Source: Prototheca cutis
Taxonomy: Eukaryota > Chlorophyta > Trebouxiophyceae > Chlorellales > Chlorellaceae
Direction of reading: 5' to 3'
Length of the DNA: 64,000 nucleotides
Assembly: GCA_002897115.2 (NCBI GenBank)
Contig: BCIH01000007.1
Span: forward strand, 894,227-958,226
The translations under genes and the position numbers were made by a program. Positions within the stretch are counted from its first letter, which is position 1. Every line of letters begins with the position of its first letter. Positions 50,705 through 62,294 of the stretch are shown here, piece by piece. The notes beneath the pieces are model-generated. The model made no database searches, had not been told where the DNA came from, and saw only the letters and a list, made by a program, of their open reading frames with translations.

Positions 50705-52344
50705 ATGGCAGCAGACCTGGAGATGAAAGCGCCACAGCCACTGTGCCACTCCCTAGGCCCCAGGCTCCAGCCAGTGCCCTCTGTGGAGCCAACCAAGTTC
50801 TCCACCACGGAGGGACCCATGCCGAACTCTTACNCGCACGTGAGTTGCTCGCAGGTGAAGTACTGGGTAGTGGTGCGTATGTGTCTCCCATCATGTGTGG
50901 AAGTGCAGGTGAAGGTTGTTAGCACCCTTCAGGCACGAGCATGCCGAGGCCTGACATGTGCCCTGGGGCCCCGCATCGCACGCACAGAAGGAGGCACGCT
51001 TCGACATCATGGCGGGGCTGACTCAGGACCCGGCCTTCGCCGCTGCTGTCCACGCCGGCAATGTGCATGCGGCAGCAGAGGCTGCGGCGGCGCACTGCCT
51101 GCGGACGGTGGGTGACTGCAGGGACCCGGTTGCCATGCATTTGGGAAAGAAAGAAGGAAGGGGTGCTGAATGAGCGGCGCCTCATCTGCTTTTCGCCAAT
51201 GCCCCTGCCCATGTGTTTGTTTGCGAGTTGGCCTTTCATGCACCTGAATGTTGACATCCCTAATGGAGATCCTTCTGTCTCGCAACAGGACATCACAAAC
51301 GGCCACCCGCGCATCTCCGGCGCCAAGGACAATGGGGCCCGGCGCGGCAGTGGCGGTGCCGTCCCGGGCCGCAAGGTCTCCGAGGACGGCCATGGGACGG
51401 AATGGGCTTGGCCCTACGGCTGCCCTGCCGGGCTCGCGGCCGACGGCGGCGGCCGCTCACCCACTGAGCTGGAGCCCTGGCAGCGGGAGTTGCTGCGGGA
51501 CGTGGTGGTGGACGTGCTGGCAGCGGAGGAGTGCGTGCCCTGGGCCGCGGTGCGGCGGTATTGGCGCACACGGCGCACGGGCTGGCGTCGGGCGCTGCGG
51601 ACTGCTGAGGGCGCNGCCGATATCGCCCCCCGCCTCGTGGTGCGTCGTTTGTCTGCTTTTTGGTTCGGCTCGTTTGGGTGTGCTGATGCGTTGTCTGATG
51701 GATTGCCATGCGGACATGGCTGCGGAACAGCCAAGCAATGGATCAGCCAGCATGAGTCAACATCCACGTAGGAACTTCGTGGCGCGCTGCTGGGTGGCGA
51801 CACGGGCGTGCTGGCGAGCTGCGGGGAGGACTGGCGTCGCGCGGTGGAGTGTTGTGCCACGGCACCCGACGGCCTGGAAGCTGCTGCGCAGCTGTGGGAC
51901 GAGCTCCGGGGTTGCATCGCGCTGTGGCTGGAAGGCGATGCCGCGGGGCCCCCCCGGGGCCCGGGCCTGGCCCCGTTGGCGGGGCCCTGCGAGTCGTTCG
52001 GCGACAGGTTCGGGCCGCATGACAGTCTGGCCTCTGCAGTCCTGCCGCCGGCGACACCACTGTCGGCCGAACGCCGGGCGGTGGTCGTTGCGAGAGCTCT
52101 GGCCGCCGCGCGGCGTGCAGCGGCGGCCGATGACGCCGGCGCCGCGCTGGCACAGCTGCCCTGGGAAGACATGGTCTGCCACGATGCTGCGGCACTGAGC
52201 ACGCTGAGCGCAGCACTGGAGGCGGCACGGCACGATGCGGGGGCGGAGAACTGGCCCACCCNGGAGCGTGCCGTCGCCGACACACCAGAGGACACAGACC
52301 TCGACACTGACTGTGACAATGAGGACGACGACTACTGCTGCTGA
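50705..52344 (+). CDS. Hypothetical protein
   Basis: Four exons (50705-50839, 50988-51107, 51289-51639, 51772-52344), all introns in phase 0, give 392 residues. The start MAADLEMKAPQPLCHSLGPR leads to EPTKFSTTEGPMPNSY. The body is Ala/Arg-rich and helical: FDIMAGLTQDPAFAAAVHAG, LEPWQRELLRDVVVDVLAAE, SCGEDWRRAVECCATAPDGL. The C-terminus is acidic (DTDLDTDCDNEDDDYCC). The constant phase and good donors (CACGTGAGT) support a gene. I recognise no domain; helical pairs in the middle could be an alpha-solenoid. It is divergent from glycyl-tRNA synthetase (452 bases between starts). Ambiguous bases affect two residues. Confidence 0.55.
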
Positions 52345-52998
52345 TGAAGATGGCCCTGGAGATCATTGGCAAGGACCGTCGTGGAGAGCGATCGGTCTCT
52401 CTCCCACCGGCACCGACCATAGCAGGCTGCCATTCATTCATCCACAGAAACCCACACCACCCACTTTACCGAGACAGACTGACTGCACTGCGACAGTGCC
52501 TGCCGAGCGCTTGGCACAGGGGCCTGCGCTGCGTCGACGTGCCCTGGCCCTGATCGAACGCCAGGCAGGTGCCTGGGGCCCCATCCGCTCGCTCGCCAAT
52601 GACCCACTGCGCTGGGACCTGGCACGTTTCCTTTCATTTTTCTGANCTTTTTTGACAGTGTTGAGAACACGATCGTAAACTGTGCGGTTGAGAGGAGAAC
52701 CAGAATTGGTCCTGTGAACGCGTGGACGAGCACCATTTGTACCACCCAGTCATCGTCATGTTCGACGGAGTGTGATCGCCCCGCCTGGCTCCTTTTCTCC
52801 GGAACACCTGTCCTGTCCGCTCATGCGCCTGCAAGCACCAGGAGGACAGATCATTAAACAACGATCGCATGAACGAATATATCGTGCACAATAGCATAAT
52901 GTGTTGAGATCGCACGGCCCCCAGGGTGGGTGGGGTTGTCGACTGCGAGCAGTGCCCAGGGCGTGGACTCAGCAGGGCTCTTTCCCTGGACCTTCGTC
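52345..52998. other. Intergenic, nothing recognised
   Basis: 654 bases between two plus-strand genes. No ORF is supported; a less GC-rich stretch (52640-52910) probably holds the 3' flank of one and promoter of the next. Confidence 0.6.
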
Positions 52999-55900
52999 AT
53001 GCCGCGCGAAGAGGAGTTCACGCACTTGACATTGGATGAAATAAGCCAGTACTTTGAACCCATTGGCGGTGAGCTGGCCTCCGATGGCTTATCCGGAGGG
53101 GCAGGACCCAGGACGCGATGATGGGTGCTTGGTGCTGCGCCGCAGAGCCGTCGCTGTGACCCATCAGGGCCCAAGCTCCCCCGCCTGACGCAGAGTCTTA
53201 CTCCGTGACCATCGGGTCTTCGGCTGAGGATGTTTGCCGTGCGACGTACCAGCGCTTGCGAGGCAATGTCCGGGTAGAAGGTGAGTGGACAAGGAGGATT
53301 TGGCTGGTGCCTGCTCTTCCATGTCTGCCCTGCCAGGCCTGGTGGCAGTCCCCCTCCCCAGGCTGCATACGCCCAGGTCGCGCTGTTACGAAACTTCTGG
53401 TCATTTCCAGGCCCCAGGGACCATCCCACTCCACCGCACGCAGCCCCGCAATCAAATGGAGGCAGCCAGTCCGCCCGGACATCGCCACCCGCCGGGCTGC
53501 GCCTTGGCCGGCCATCGCCCAGCGATGCTCTCCCCGTTGCCCGGCGACTTGAGATGTCACAGGATGTGGAGCCTGCCCCGGCGCCGGCTGGCATCGCCCC
53601 GCCCCGCCGGGAACGGCCGGCCGCCTCTCCAGCCGGCTCGCCGGAGACCAAGCTCGCAGTGGCAGAAACCCTGAGCCGACAACGGCAGGCGGCGCAGCCC
53701 GCGAGCGCCGCCAAGCAGGCTGCACCAGCTGGATCAGCAGAAGGGTCACTGGGTGGGAATGGTGCCTCAACCCCCGGTGCAGGCGTCGTTTCCCGTTCTC
53801 AAACGGAGCCACAGTTTGGTGCAGCGCCGGCGGTTGGAGATGTTGCAGGGGCCCAGACCCCGCAGCCGTCCGTGCTTGGCGCTGTGGCCCAGGCCACTGA
53901 ACGGACCCTGCCGGTAAGAATTTGGAAATCTGAGGATCGGTGTACGTCTGTGCGTGACTCGTCTACGCTCCTCGCAGCACTCTTGGGATCATGGCGTTCT
54001 GGCTTCCTTGGACCGGATTGGAATTTTACCGTTGATACTGCTGTTGCGCTGAGGACAGGGTGTGTATACATGTTCATCTCTGTTGGTGAGTACACCGCAC
54101 CTTAGGCATGCGCCATCGGTTGCTCCACTCTTTCTTCCTGTCTGCAGTCTGCACGGAACGCCAGCAGCACTGGGTTGGCAGACGAACGAGCGGTCCCGGC
54201 AGCCGGCCGGCCCTCTCTCCCCCCTGGTGCATCCTCGGCCGCTGTGAATGCTCCACCGTCTACCGCCACCCGCCCCAGTGTGTCACCTGCGGTGAACAAG
54301 GCGGTGGCGCCACAGCTGTCACGGACCCCGCAGCAAAAGGCGGGTGGTGTGAGCAGCCAGGCTGCTGCCGTGGCTGGCGGCAGCGCTGCCGGGCGAGCAG
54401 CTCTCGCACGGGCCGTTGCTGCACCGCCCCTGCCGGCCAGCCAGCCCGTGACGCAAGAGCTCGACGGCTGGGCAGGCGTGGACCTTGGAACGCAGGCCCT
54501 CATGGCCGCCGAAGCGGAGCTCGTGCCGCAGTCTGGGCAGGCCGAGCCCGTGTCAGAGGCCGAGCAAGCGGCACTGGCGCGCGAGGAAGCGCCGATGGAC
54601 CCCCGCCGTGCGACGGGCCGCGGTCGACGCGTGTCGACCGCAGCCGGAGGTTTAGGCAGCGTCACAGGATCCGTGCCAGCGCGGCCGCTGATGGTGGATG
54701 CCGGCGTCCAAGTGGGCGGCGGAAACGACGCCGGCGCTGGTGGGCAAGGGCCGTTCACCGCAGCACGGGCCGGCCAGTCCCTGGCGAACATTGGTCCTGT
54801 CAACATAATGTGCCCGAGGTGCGGGCTGGCCGTGCCTGCTGAGCCTGTGTCTGCGGAGCCCGAACCCGAAGTGGATCCTGTGCCAGCTGACACCGCGGAG
54901 CTCCAGGTTGCTCTGGCGTCGACGCAGCTCATGCTGGATGAAGGCAGCACGCGGGACGAGGCGCTCCTGGTGCCATCTCCGACGAGGCTGCCGGTGTCCG
55001 GCGGAACCGGTGCAGCAGCCGCAGCTCAAGGTCCTGCCAAAACCGGGGACGAACACGATCTGCACATGGAGGCGGCTCGTGAGGCGTTGGAGAACGTGCT
55101 GGAACAGGTTTCGCGGGCGATGCAGGAAGCCGGGCTGGAAGCCACGCAGCTCGAGCACGACACCACCCTGCCGGCGACACAAGTCCTGTGGGCCACGTCA
55201 CCCGAGGCGGCTGCCCGGCCGGTCGCGGAGGGGAGGGGGAGCGGGAGTGCAGCTGAGCCAGCGGAGGCCGGTCGTGATCGTGTCCTCGCTGCTCTTGAAG
55301 CTGACGATGGCGCCGTCGCTGCTCCCGGGGCCGGAACTGCCCGTGCAGGCACTGCCAGTGCTGCAACTGTCAAATCGACTCGGGACGGCACGACCCAGCC
55401 CCGGCGTGCCAGCCGCGGTCGTCAGGCGGCGCAGCATTTCCACGCGCCCCTGGTGAAGCAGGTGGTTTCGGCCCCCATGGTGCACCTGGATCGTCGAGCC
55501 AAGCGGCCCATGGGCATCACTCCGACAACGGCACCTCGCCAGGGCCCTGAGACTGCCCCGGCAAGCGCGGTGGTGGCGGGCGAGGCAACGCAAGTCATTG
55601 AAGGAGCGGTGGCGGTTGAGGCCATGCAAGTTGTTGAAGCGGCAGCGCCATTGGAGGCCACACAAGCTGCACCGCTGCTGCTGGAGGCAACCCAGATTGC
55701 CCCATTGGAGGCCACACAGGTTCGACACGCTGACAATGCCGTCTCACCAGGCGACGCACGCAAGAGCTCCACAGCCAAGGGCACTGGCCTCGCCACTCCT
55801 GCTTCGGCCAAACCGGTGCCTAGTCCCAGTACGCACCAGCCCAGGAAGCGGGGTCGGCCCAGGAGGTTCTCCGAGGCAGCACTGCCAAGCAGTGTTCGCG

Positions 55901-56247
55901 TGGCGGCAGAGAAGATTTCGGGGCTGGCAGCCACGGTTCTGGCAGGCGGTCTGACACCGCCCAAGGCTGCCACTCCAGCAGCTGGTGCAGGCACGATGAC
56001 GGACGGGGACAAGAGCAAGACCACCCCTGGGAGTGCGGATGGGCAGCCGAGCGCCAAGCGCCGCCGGGCCGACAAGGACACGCAACCTGCAAACGCGGTT
56101 ACGCCTGGCGTCAGACCAGCAGCACCACCTGTCAAAGACCATCCCGCTGCTGACACGCGCTCGACTGCTCCGGCCACGGCCTGGCAGCTGGCACGCGCCT
56201 CTTCCATCGACGACGAGCTCCTTTCCATGGCCAGCCGGCTGTGTTAG
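52999..56247 (+). CDS. Large disordered nuclear protein with TQ clusters and AT-hook
   Basis: Exons 52999-53068, 53194-53280, 53411-53913 and 54148-56247 join in phase to 919 residues. The start MPREEEFTHLTLDEISQYFE is the only ordered-looking part. The rest is Ala/Pro/Glu-rich. It holds many TQ sites in a repeating context: LPATQVLWATS, GEATQVIEG, PLEATQAAPLLLEATQI, PLEATQVRH. A CPRCGLAVP pair of cysteines lies near residue 440. An AT-hook (QPRKRGRPRRFSE) and basic patch (SAKRRRADKD) sit near the C-terminus. AT-hook and nuclear-type basic patches imply a chromatin role. TQ clusters are typical ATM/ATR targets such as MDC1-type mediators, but no FHA or BRCT domain is visible here. Function is inference only. 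Confidence 0.6.
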
Positions 56248-56519
56248 CTGGACTGATCAAGCTTGTTTCCTTCTTTCATTCACTGCTCCTGACCGACCTC
56301 TGTGGAAATGCGTGGTGTACATGGAGAACAGAACAATGCAGAAGTGCCGAGTGCAGTGAAACGGGTACATGGCGGTTGGCATGATGCCAAAAGGCAGCCT
56401 TGGGTGGTGCAGCTGTCTGTCTGCTGGCTGGTGTCCGGGACTTGAAAGCCATCCACTTCCTGTCCAAGGACAGTCGCTCCCATATTGTTCTTCTAAAAGA
56501 AAGAGCGACCACCCAGAAA

Positions 56520-58162
56520 TCAAGCGCTCCCCCCGGTGCCACTGGCGGCGTCAGAGAGGGCAGGGTCGCGGACGATCTGGTGCTTGTAGTCTGGCTTAAC
56601 GTAGTCGCCAAGCAGCTTGGCATACATGTCGTAGCGTGCCGTCATCTGGAAGCACCAGCGATCCCTGACCTGGCGACAGAGGTTAAGGTTGCAGTCGGCG
56701 ACGAGCAGGCCATCACGCGAGCGGGACAGCGAGGGCGTGCGGGAGGCATCCGGTGCTGCGACGTAGGACGACCCGTAAAACGGTCCCATTTCACGCTGCG
56801 GCGGCTTGCCCGGGGCGCCGGTGGTGAAGGGTGTCGGGTAAACCTCCGTGCCGACGCGGTTGATTGCCGCGACGTAGTATGAGTTTGCGATGGCTGCGTT
56901 GCGCGCCTCGACGCCCCACATGGGCTCGCTGAGCCCCGCGATGGTGGCGCTCGGGTTGAACACGAGCTCTGCACCATTGAGCGCGAATCCCAGCCAGTTC
57001 AAAGGCTGGTGCCGGCCGTAGCAGATGTTGATCGCGATACGGCCGTAGACGGTGTGAAACACGGGGTGCCCCGTGTTGCCCTCGGCGTAGTAGTGGCTCT
57101 CGTCAAAGGGCGGGATGCGGGGGATGTGGTTCTTGCGGTGCTTGCCAATCACCGCGCCGCAGTGGTTGATGACCACAGCCGTGTTCCAGATTGTGTCTCC
57201 GTGCGCCGAGTCACGTTCCAGAATCGGACTGATAATCACCATGCGGTGCTTGGCGGCCAACGGCGCCAACAGTCCCGTCGAAGGGCCCGTCTCCACGTCC
57301 TCGGCAAACTCGCTCCACTCCCGCTCGCGCGTGCAAAAGGCAAAGGGCATCGGCCATGCCTCCTGCAGGCACAGCACGTTGACCCCGGCAGCGCCGGCGG
57401 CCTCCACCAGCGCCGCTACGCGCGTGTGCGCCGCCGCGCGCTGCTCCGCATAGGGCGCGCTGGGGGACAGCGGTGCCGCGTGCTGGATCAGACCCACCCG
57501 GACCACACGGGGCGGGCGCAGCTGCTCCGTCCGTGCGGCAAATGTGTAGCCCTGCAAGTCAAACCCCTGCTCGGCAGCGGCACTCGCCGTGGACGCCGGC
57601 AGCTCCAGTGCAGCCACCGAGTCGTTGCCGTTCACGCCGTACAGCAGTCGCCGCACTGCGCTGTGCTCCGCTGGGGGAAGATGTTTCTGTGGGGCATTTT
57701 TAAGGGGAGTGGGGGAGAGAAACGGATGAGGTGTCGAGGAGGAGCCCAGGTCGATAAAGCATCCGAGTGCCTGGAACTGAGCAAACAGCGGTATGCAAAA
57801 TAGAACCGCCAGAGACCATGCACATTTCCATACGACACCAGTAATATGCATAGTATCAATAGCCGAGTGCTAGAGTGGGAGACCCGGGGTGCGCTACCCC
57901 CATCACCCATCAGAACGCCCGGGAGAAGGGGGGGTAACCCTTGCTCGTGCTGACTCCGCCCCGTCCTGGGGTTTCACGTGCCAGCCCTCACCCACCCCGA
58001 TGGATACCGCCAACCAAGCACCCCGCTGCTCACCGAGAAGAGATCGTCGAGCGTGTCGTAGGCAAGCAGGGCGTCAGTGGCCGCGCCATTCGCAGCGGGG
58101 GGCTTGTCCGATGGCGCATCCGTCCCGTTGCTCTTCGGGGGGGGTGCACCGGTCTCGCCCAT
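56520..58162 (-). CDS. PYD3: Beta-ureidopropionase (beta-alanine synthase)
   Basis: Last step of pyrimidine catabolism: N-carbamoyl-beta-alanine to beta-alanine, CO2 and ammonia. Exons 58162-58034 and 57686-56520 join in phase 0 to 431 residues. The N-terminal helices ([20 protein letters not shown]) match the family. The nitrilase fold shows the catalytic triad: Glu in [14 protein letters not shown], Lys in [10 protein letters not shown] and Cys in [13 protein letters not shown]. Other blocks are [70 protein letters not shown] and [14 protein letters not shown]. Length and order match eukaryotic enzymes. The exon 1 start at 58162 ([10 protein letters not shown]) gives a disordered lead of about 30 residues without a signal. 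Confidence 0.95.
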
Positions 58163-58879
58163 CCTTGCAGCTGACCACAAACTCAAACTTTGCTTTGATT
58201 TCGGGTGTTAACAACACTGTCACTCAATGCACATGAACTTGAAAGCGATGCTGGACAAAAGCGTGTGTCTTGTGAGTCCTCTTTTCCCTTTCTGATCTTG
58301 TCATCGCGCTGGATCACTTCTGTCGGATTCCCGGCTCCCCGTTCGGGGGTGTCCCCGCCGAGCACCTCCATAAACGAATCGCAGTCGTATTTGGTGAGTG
58401 ACGATGCAGGAGTAACGTCCCCGAAGTGTCAAGGCGCATCGTGACTGACTGATTACTGGTTGCATGGATTTGAAGAAGGTACCTATTAAAGACCCACGTG
58501 GGGGCACCTTGTTAGGCGACAGTATCAGGGAGGAGAACTATCGTCAGAAGCCCAGGTGCCTTGTGCCCGGATGAGGGCTACCGTACCAGCAGACTGGATT
58601 AGGTTTTGGGATGGCCGCATTGTGAGCCCCACCCCGCCCACCTCTAGTCATCGGGCCAGCAGCAGAGGCCATGCGCCAGAGGAAGCAGTTGAGCTCGTCA
58701 TTGCACAACAATCACGCTCTGCCATGTTGCCTCCGCGACCCGGCCAGGAAACTGAGCACGGCGATGTGCAGTCAGATCCGAGCCCACAAACGGATGGCCA
58801 CCGAGTCAGCCGCCGACAGCGCTGACCCAGTTGCCGCTATGTCGATCAGGNTGCACATGGAGAGAACTTTACGGCCACC
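58163..58879. other. Intergenic, promoter of PYD3 and unassigned sequence
   Basis: No gene supported. The first 300 bases should hold the PYD3 promoter; the remainder may be element-derived because repeat copy D follows directly. Confidence 0.5.
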
Positions 58880-59110
58880 GTGCCCCGGCCCCAGCACACT
58901 GCTGTGGACAGCCAGCTGGTGTTCCTGACTCCCTGGACGGCATCCCAGCGCGATGATGGTCCCGGGGGGGGGCCTCAACCCAGGTCCCTCAGGACGTTTG
59001 GATGGAGACGGCCTTCCAGGCCATGGTGCACCGCNACATGCTGAAACATCCACATGCACCCAAGAATGATTTGCATGCATTCAATTTAGATCGATTTCAG
59101 AGGGAATCGG
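58880..59110 (+). mobile_element. Dispersed repeat, copy D (diverged)
   Basis: Shares GCTGTGGACAGCCAGCTGGT with copies A and C, and encodes a diverged form of the copy A protein: METAFQAMVHR, an ambiguous residue, then MLKHPHAPKNDL, set against NCIVQRHMLKHPGTPKDDL. Spacing between the two blocks is alike (about 130-140 bases). Similarity is stronger at protein than DNA level. Two ambiguous bases lie in or near it. Confidence 0.55.
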
Positions 59111-59834
59111 CTGGGAGGCAGCAGCGCTGCAGGCATAAGGAATCTGCATCGGCATCCGCCCAAACCCACAGATGNGGCCCAAGGTTAGAAAGGCCAAGTG
59201 ACGTCGACCCCGCTCCACGCGGAAGCTCTCGATGGAAGCAACACTTTGTTACCTGTTGCATCGCAACCAGTCGCCCAGACCAATCTGCCAGCATGCCTGA
59301 CTGCAGATTGCTTGCCTTGGATTGCCATCAAACCGTTTGATGATGACATTCAGATGACGTACCTTCAGGACTTTTCCCGTGGAATCAATGTGGACAGCGC
59401 TTGCTCTGGGAGGCTGACCCAGGCCCCTGGATTGTCAGACACGGAGGCGGTTCCCCAGAAATCAATACCCACCCACCCGCGGACGACCAACGGCGAGGGT
59501 CCGAGGTAGACATGATGCAGCAAGGGGATTGTGATCCATTGCGAAATGAAAGATATATGGCGTGATTCAAATTCAGTGCCAGTGCTTCCCTCGAGGAATC
59601 GTTTTTGCGGCAGTCAACGACCGCGCCATGGAGGCGATGTTGAGTGGAGCCCGGCACTGACACAGGCCCCGTGCTAGCCCATTTATTAGCGGTGAAGGAT
59701 ATTCACACATTCAAGCATGCACATGCAACAATAGGGTGCCTTGCACGAACCCAGATATGCCAGGCGCGTGACTAGATGGGACCATGGCAGCAGTCGTACT
59801 TGCACGCTAGACAGGGGGCCCTCCAGGTCGTTTG
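59111..59834. other. Intergenic, nothing recognised
   Basis: About 720 bases after repeat copy D with no supported ORF; probably decayed element and the promoter of the J-domain gene. Confidence 0.5.
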
Positions 59835-60572
59835 ATGNCAACCCACCAGTTTCGAAGTACTGCAGCCCATGCGATGTCGACAGCTGCACACCCCACACCA
59901 GGAAGCACTGCAGGAATGCGAAACGAGCCGACGTTGTATGACCTCCTGGGCTGCCCGCGGGGGGCTTCTGCGGCCGAGCTGCGCCGCGGTTTCCTGTCAC
60001 GGCTGCCNGCGGCGCACCCCGACCGCGGCGGCACGGCCGAGGGCTTCCTGGCACTCAAGCACGCATTCGCGGTGCTGGGGGATGCAGAGGCCCGGGCAGC
60101 ATACGATGAACGGTTGGTAGCGACGGCGCAGAAAGGTGGCGCCACCGGGGGCTCAAGTTCAGTGGCGGTAGACTGCCACGGCCAAGCCCCCGGAGAGAAG
60201 GCTCACGCGGTCCCCCAGCCTCCGGTCCGTGCCAGTACGCGGCAGGCCACTGCCGAGGAGCAGGACGCAGATAAAGCCGTCACAGCCGCCCAGGAACAGT
60301 TGTCCGCCGCGGGCCACCCAGAGCGGGCTGCGGCCGCTGGGGCGCTGGCCAAGGCATACAGCGCCCGGTCGGAACTGTCTCAAGCGCGGGGCAGGCTCCA
60401 CCATGCACTGTTTGATGCCAGGGAAGCCCTGCGGCTCTGCCCCTCATGCGCCGAGTTCGCAGCAAGGGTGGCACGACTGGAAGACGCCGCGGCGATGGCC
60501 CCAGAGGCTGGCAATAGCCGAGTGCCGGGGCCGGTGGAAAGNGAGGACGGCTCCGAATCAGATTGGGAATGA
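59835..60572 (+). CDS. J-domain (DnaJ-like) protein with TPR-like tail
   Basis: Hsp70 co-chaperone type protein in one exon. The J-domain is at the N-terminus: EPTLYDLLGCPRGASAAELR, the HPD loop in AAHPDRGGTAEGF that stimulates the Hsp70 ATPase, then ALKHAFAVLGDAEARAAYDE. No Gly/Phe or zinc-finger region follows, so it is class III. The C-terminal part (QEQLSAAGHPERAAAAGALA, ALFDAREALRLCPSCAEFAA) looks like two TPR-like helix pairs. It ends acidic (EDGSESDWE). The start is uncertain: ATG at 59835 precedes an ambiguous base, and ATG at 59874 (MSTAAHPTPGS, 232 residues) also works. Location not evident. Confidence 0.8.
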   Translation: MXTHQFRSTAAHAMSTAAHPTPGSTAGMRNEPTLYDLLGCPRGASAAELRRGFLSRLXAAHPDRGGTAEGFLALKHAFAVLGDAEARAAYDERLVATAQKGGATGGSSSVAVDCHGQAPGEKAHAVPQPPVRASTRQATAEEQDADKAVTAAQEQLSAAGHPERAAAAGALAKAYSARSELSQARGRLHHALFDAREALRLCPSCAEFAARVARLEDAAAMAPEAGNSRVPGPVEXEDGSESDWE

Positions 60573-61202
60573 GTGTACCGTGGCCCAAGCAGCAAGAAAA
60601 TGCCGGTGCTGCATCTGAACGTGATGGCATGGGCCAGCTGCTTTGGAATGTTTAACCTCCACTGCTTAAACACTGGGGAGACCTCCCTGTACCAGGTGGT
60701 ATTCTGCAATCTCGGGACGCTCATTGCGCGATGAAATTCCAAGATCCTCGTGTAAAACGTTTGATTTGCACCAGATCTGGTTCGTTGGACGCGTCATGGC
60801 ATGTGGTGGGCCGCGCTGGATCGGTTTGGAAGCGGTCTGCACAGTTGGGTGCTCGCGGAACGACGGGGAGCCAGCGCACCATGGGACGGGCCGATCCCGC
60901 CGTGCAGTCATCCTCCCGATGAAAAATTGGATCATCAAGGCAGGCTACCAAATTGCAGCGATCCAAAGATCTGCGTGCCCAGTGTTTGATTCCCCCGCTG
61001 CCAGGGAGACAGAAGCTGCGCTGCAATTCCCCCGGCCCGCATCCGCCGCGTGACGGCTCCCATTTGACTCGCTACAGCTGTCCCGTAACCGCCCTGCCGA
61101 ACGCGCAAATCGCCCCTCAGCCAACAAGAACGCCGCAGATCAGTCGTCATCTATCTCATCATAGCAATTATTTATCGAATCAGACCATTTTGAGGTCTCA
61201 AA
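60573..61202. other. Intergenic, nothing recognised
   Basis: 630 bases with no supported ORF. The stretch 61130-61200 is AT-richer and lies just before the secreted-protein start, so it probably holds that promoter. Confidence 0.6.
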
Positions 61203-62294
61203 ATGGCTCACGCCAGCAGAGTCGCACTCTGCCTCCTGGCGGTTCTCCTAGTTGGGGCCAATGAGGCCGCGGCCGCATCAGGTACGTGAACGGCGTCGTT
61301 CGGCCTGTTCCATGTATACTTGGCGGTATGAATGCGATGTGACACCCGTTTCGGCGCCCCCTGCACCGCAGGTCGGGGGTTGTTGCAGTCTGCCGTGGTC
61401 ACCACGGACAGCTCATCGAGCGGGCCCGGCATCGACGTCTGGACCCAGAAGTTCAACGACTTTGCTTCGGATGGTGGAAAGGTGACGCCCGAGTCCGTCA
61501 GCCCTCCCCCACCTCCCGGGGGCTCCGATGTTGCCGACTTCAGTGCTTTCCTGCTGCCGAGCAACCTCACCGCCGCTCCCGTCGTCACCATCACCTCCAC
61601 CGGTAGGCTCCTCCGCGGGGTCCCTGCTGCCGGCGCCGAGATCATGCCCCATTTGCCTTCGCATGTTTGATTTTTGTCTCAGATCCAGTTGTCATAACGG
61701 GTTTCCTCTGATCTTCTTGCGTGCAGGCAATTCGTCAGCGCTTCCCAACTCGGTGGTCAACCAGGTTGGCCAGGCCTACTCTTTGACCCTGGCCGATGCC
61801 ATCGCCCGTGACTCCACGGCTACGGCTGCCGACCTCATCTACCAGTCCCTGCTGCGCCTGGACACCACCTCCACCACCGCGGTGGCCCTCAACTCCATGG
61901 TCGAGGCCGTCAGCTGCAGCCCTCCTCTGAGCACCGCCCTGCTGGGTAAGTGTGTGCTGGTAGTTCAGCTGTAGTTTGTCTGTGTGTGGGTGTTGGGGGG
62001 GGGGGGGGGGGCGCGGGGCAACTGCGGGACAATTGAATCGCAGCAGCTTTGTGGTAATGAACGCTGACAGTACTGCGACTGTGCAAGTGGTGGTATCTTC
62101 TTGGCCGGCACCCACCATCTTTCCCCAACTCTGGTGTCCATGCTGCAGGCGCGTGGGAGAAGGCCGAGGCGCTGAACGCCACGCTGACGTTCTCGTTGGC
62201 TCTGCGGAGCGTGCAGGCGCCCATCGGGTCCCTGGCGGCGTGCCTGGCCATTGTGACGGAGAAGACTCCGGCGCCTCCCCCTCCCAGCAACTGA
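61203..62294 (+). CDS. Small secreted protein
   Basis: Four exons (61203-61281, 61372-61602, 61727-61945, 62149-62294), every intron in phase 1 after a G, give 224 residues. The N-terminus HASRVALCLLAVLLVGANEA is a strong signal peptide cleaved near AAASG. The mature part contains a Ser/Gly stretch, PPPPPGGSD, and LTLADAIARDSTATAADLIY, which looks helical. Three Cys remain in the mature protein (VSCSPPL, LAACLAI and a lone one, if any), and the end is proline-rich (TPAPPPPSN), as in cell-wall proteins. No family is recognised. Exon borders coincide with small modules, so it may be built by exon duplication or shuffling. Likely extracellular or wall-bound. Confidence 0.7.
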
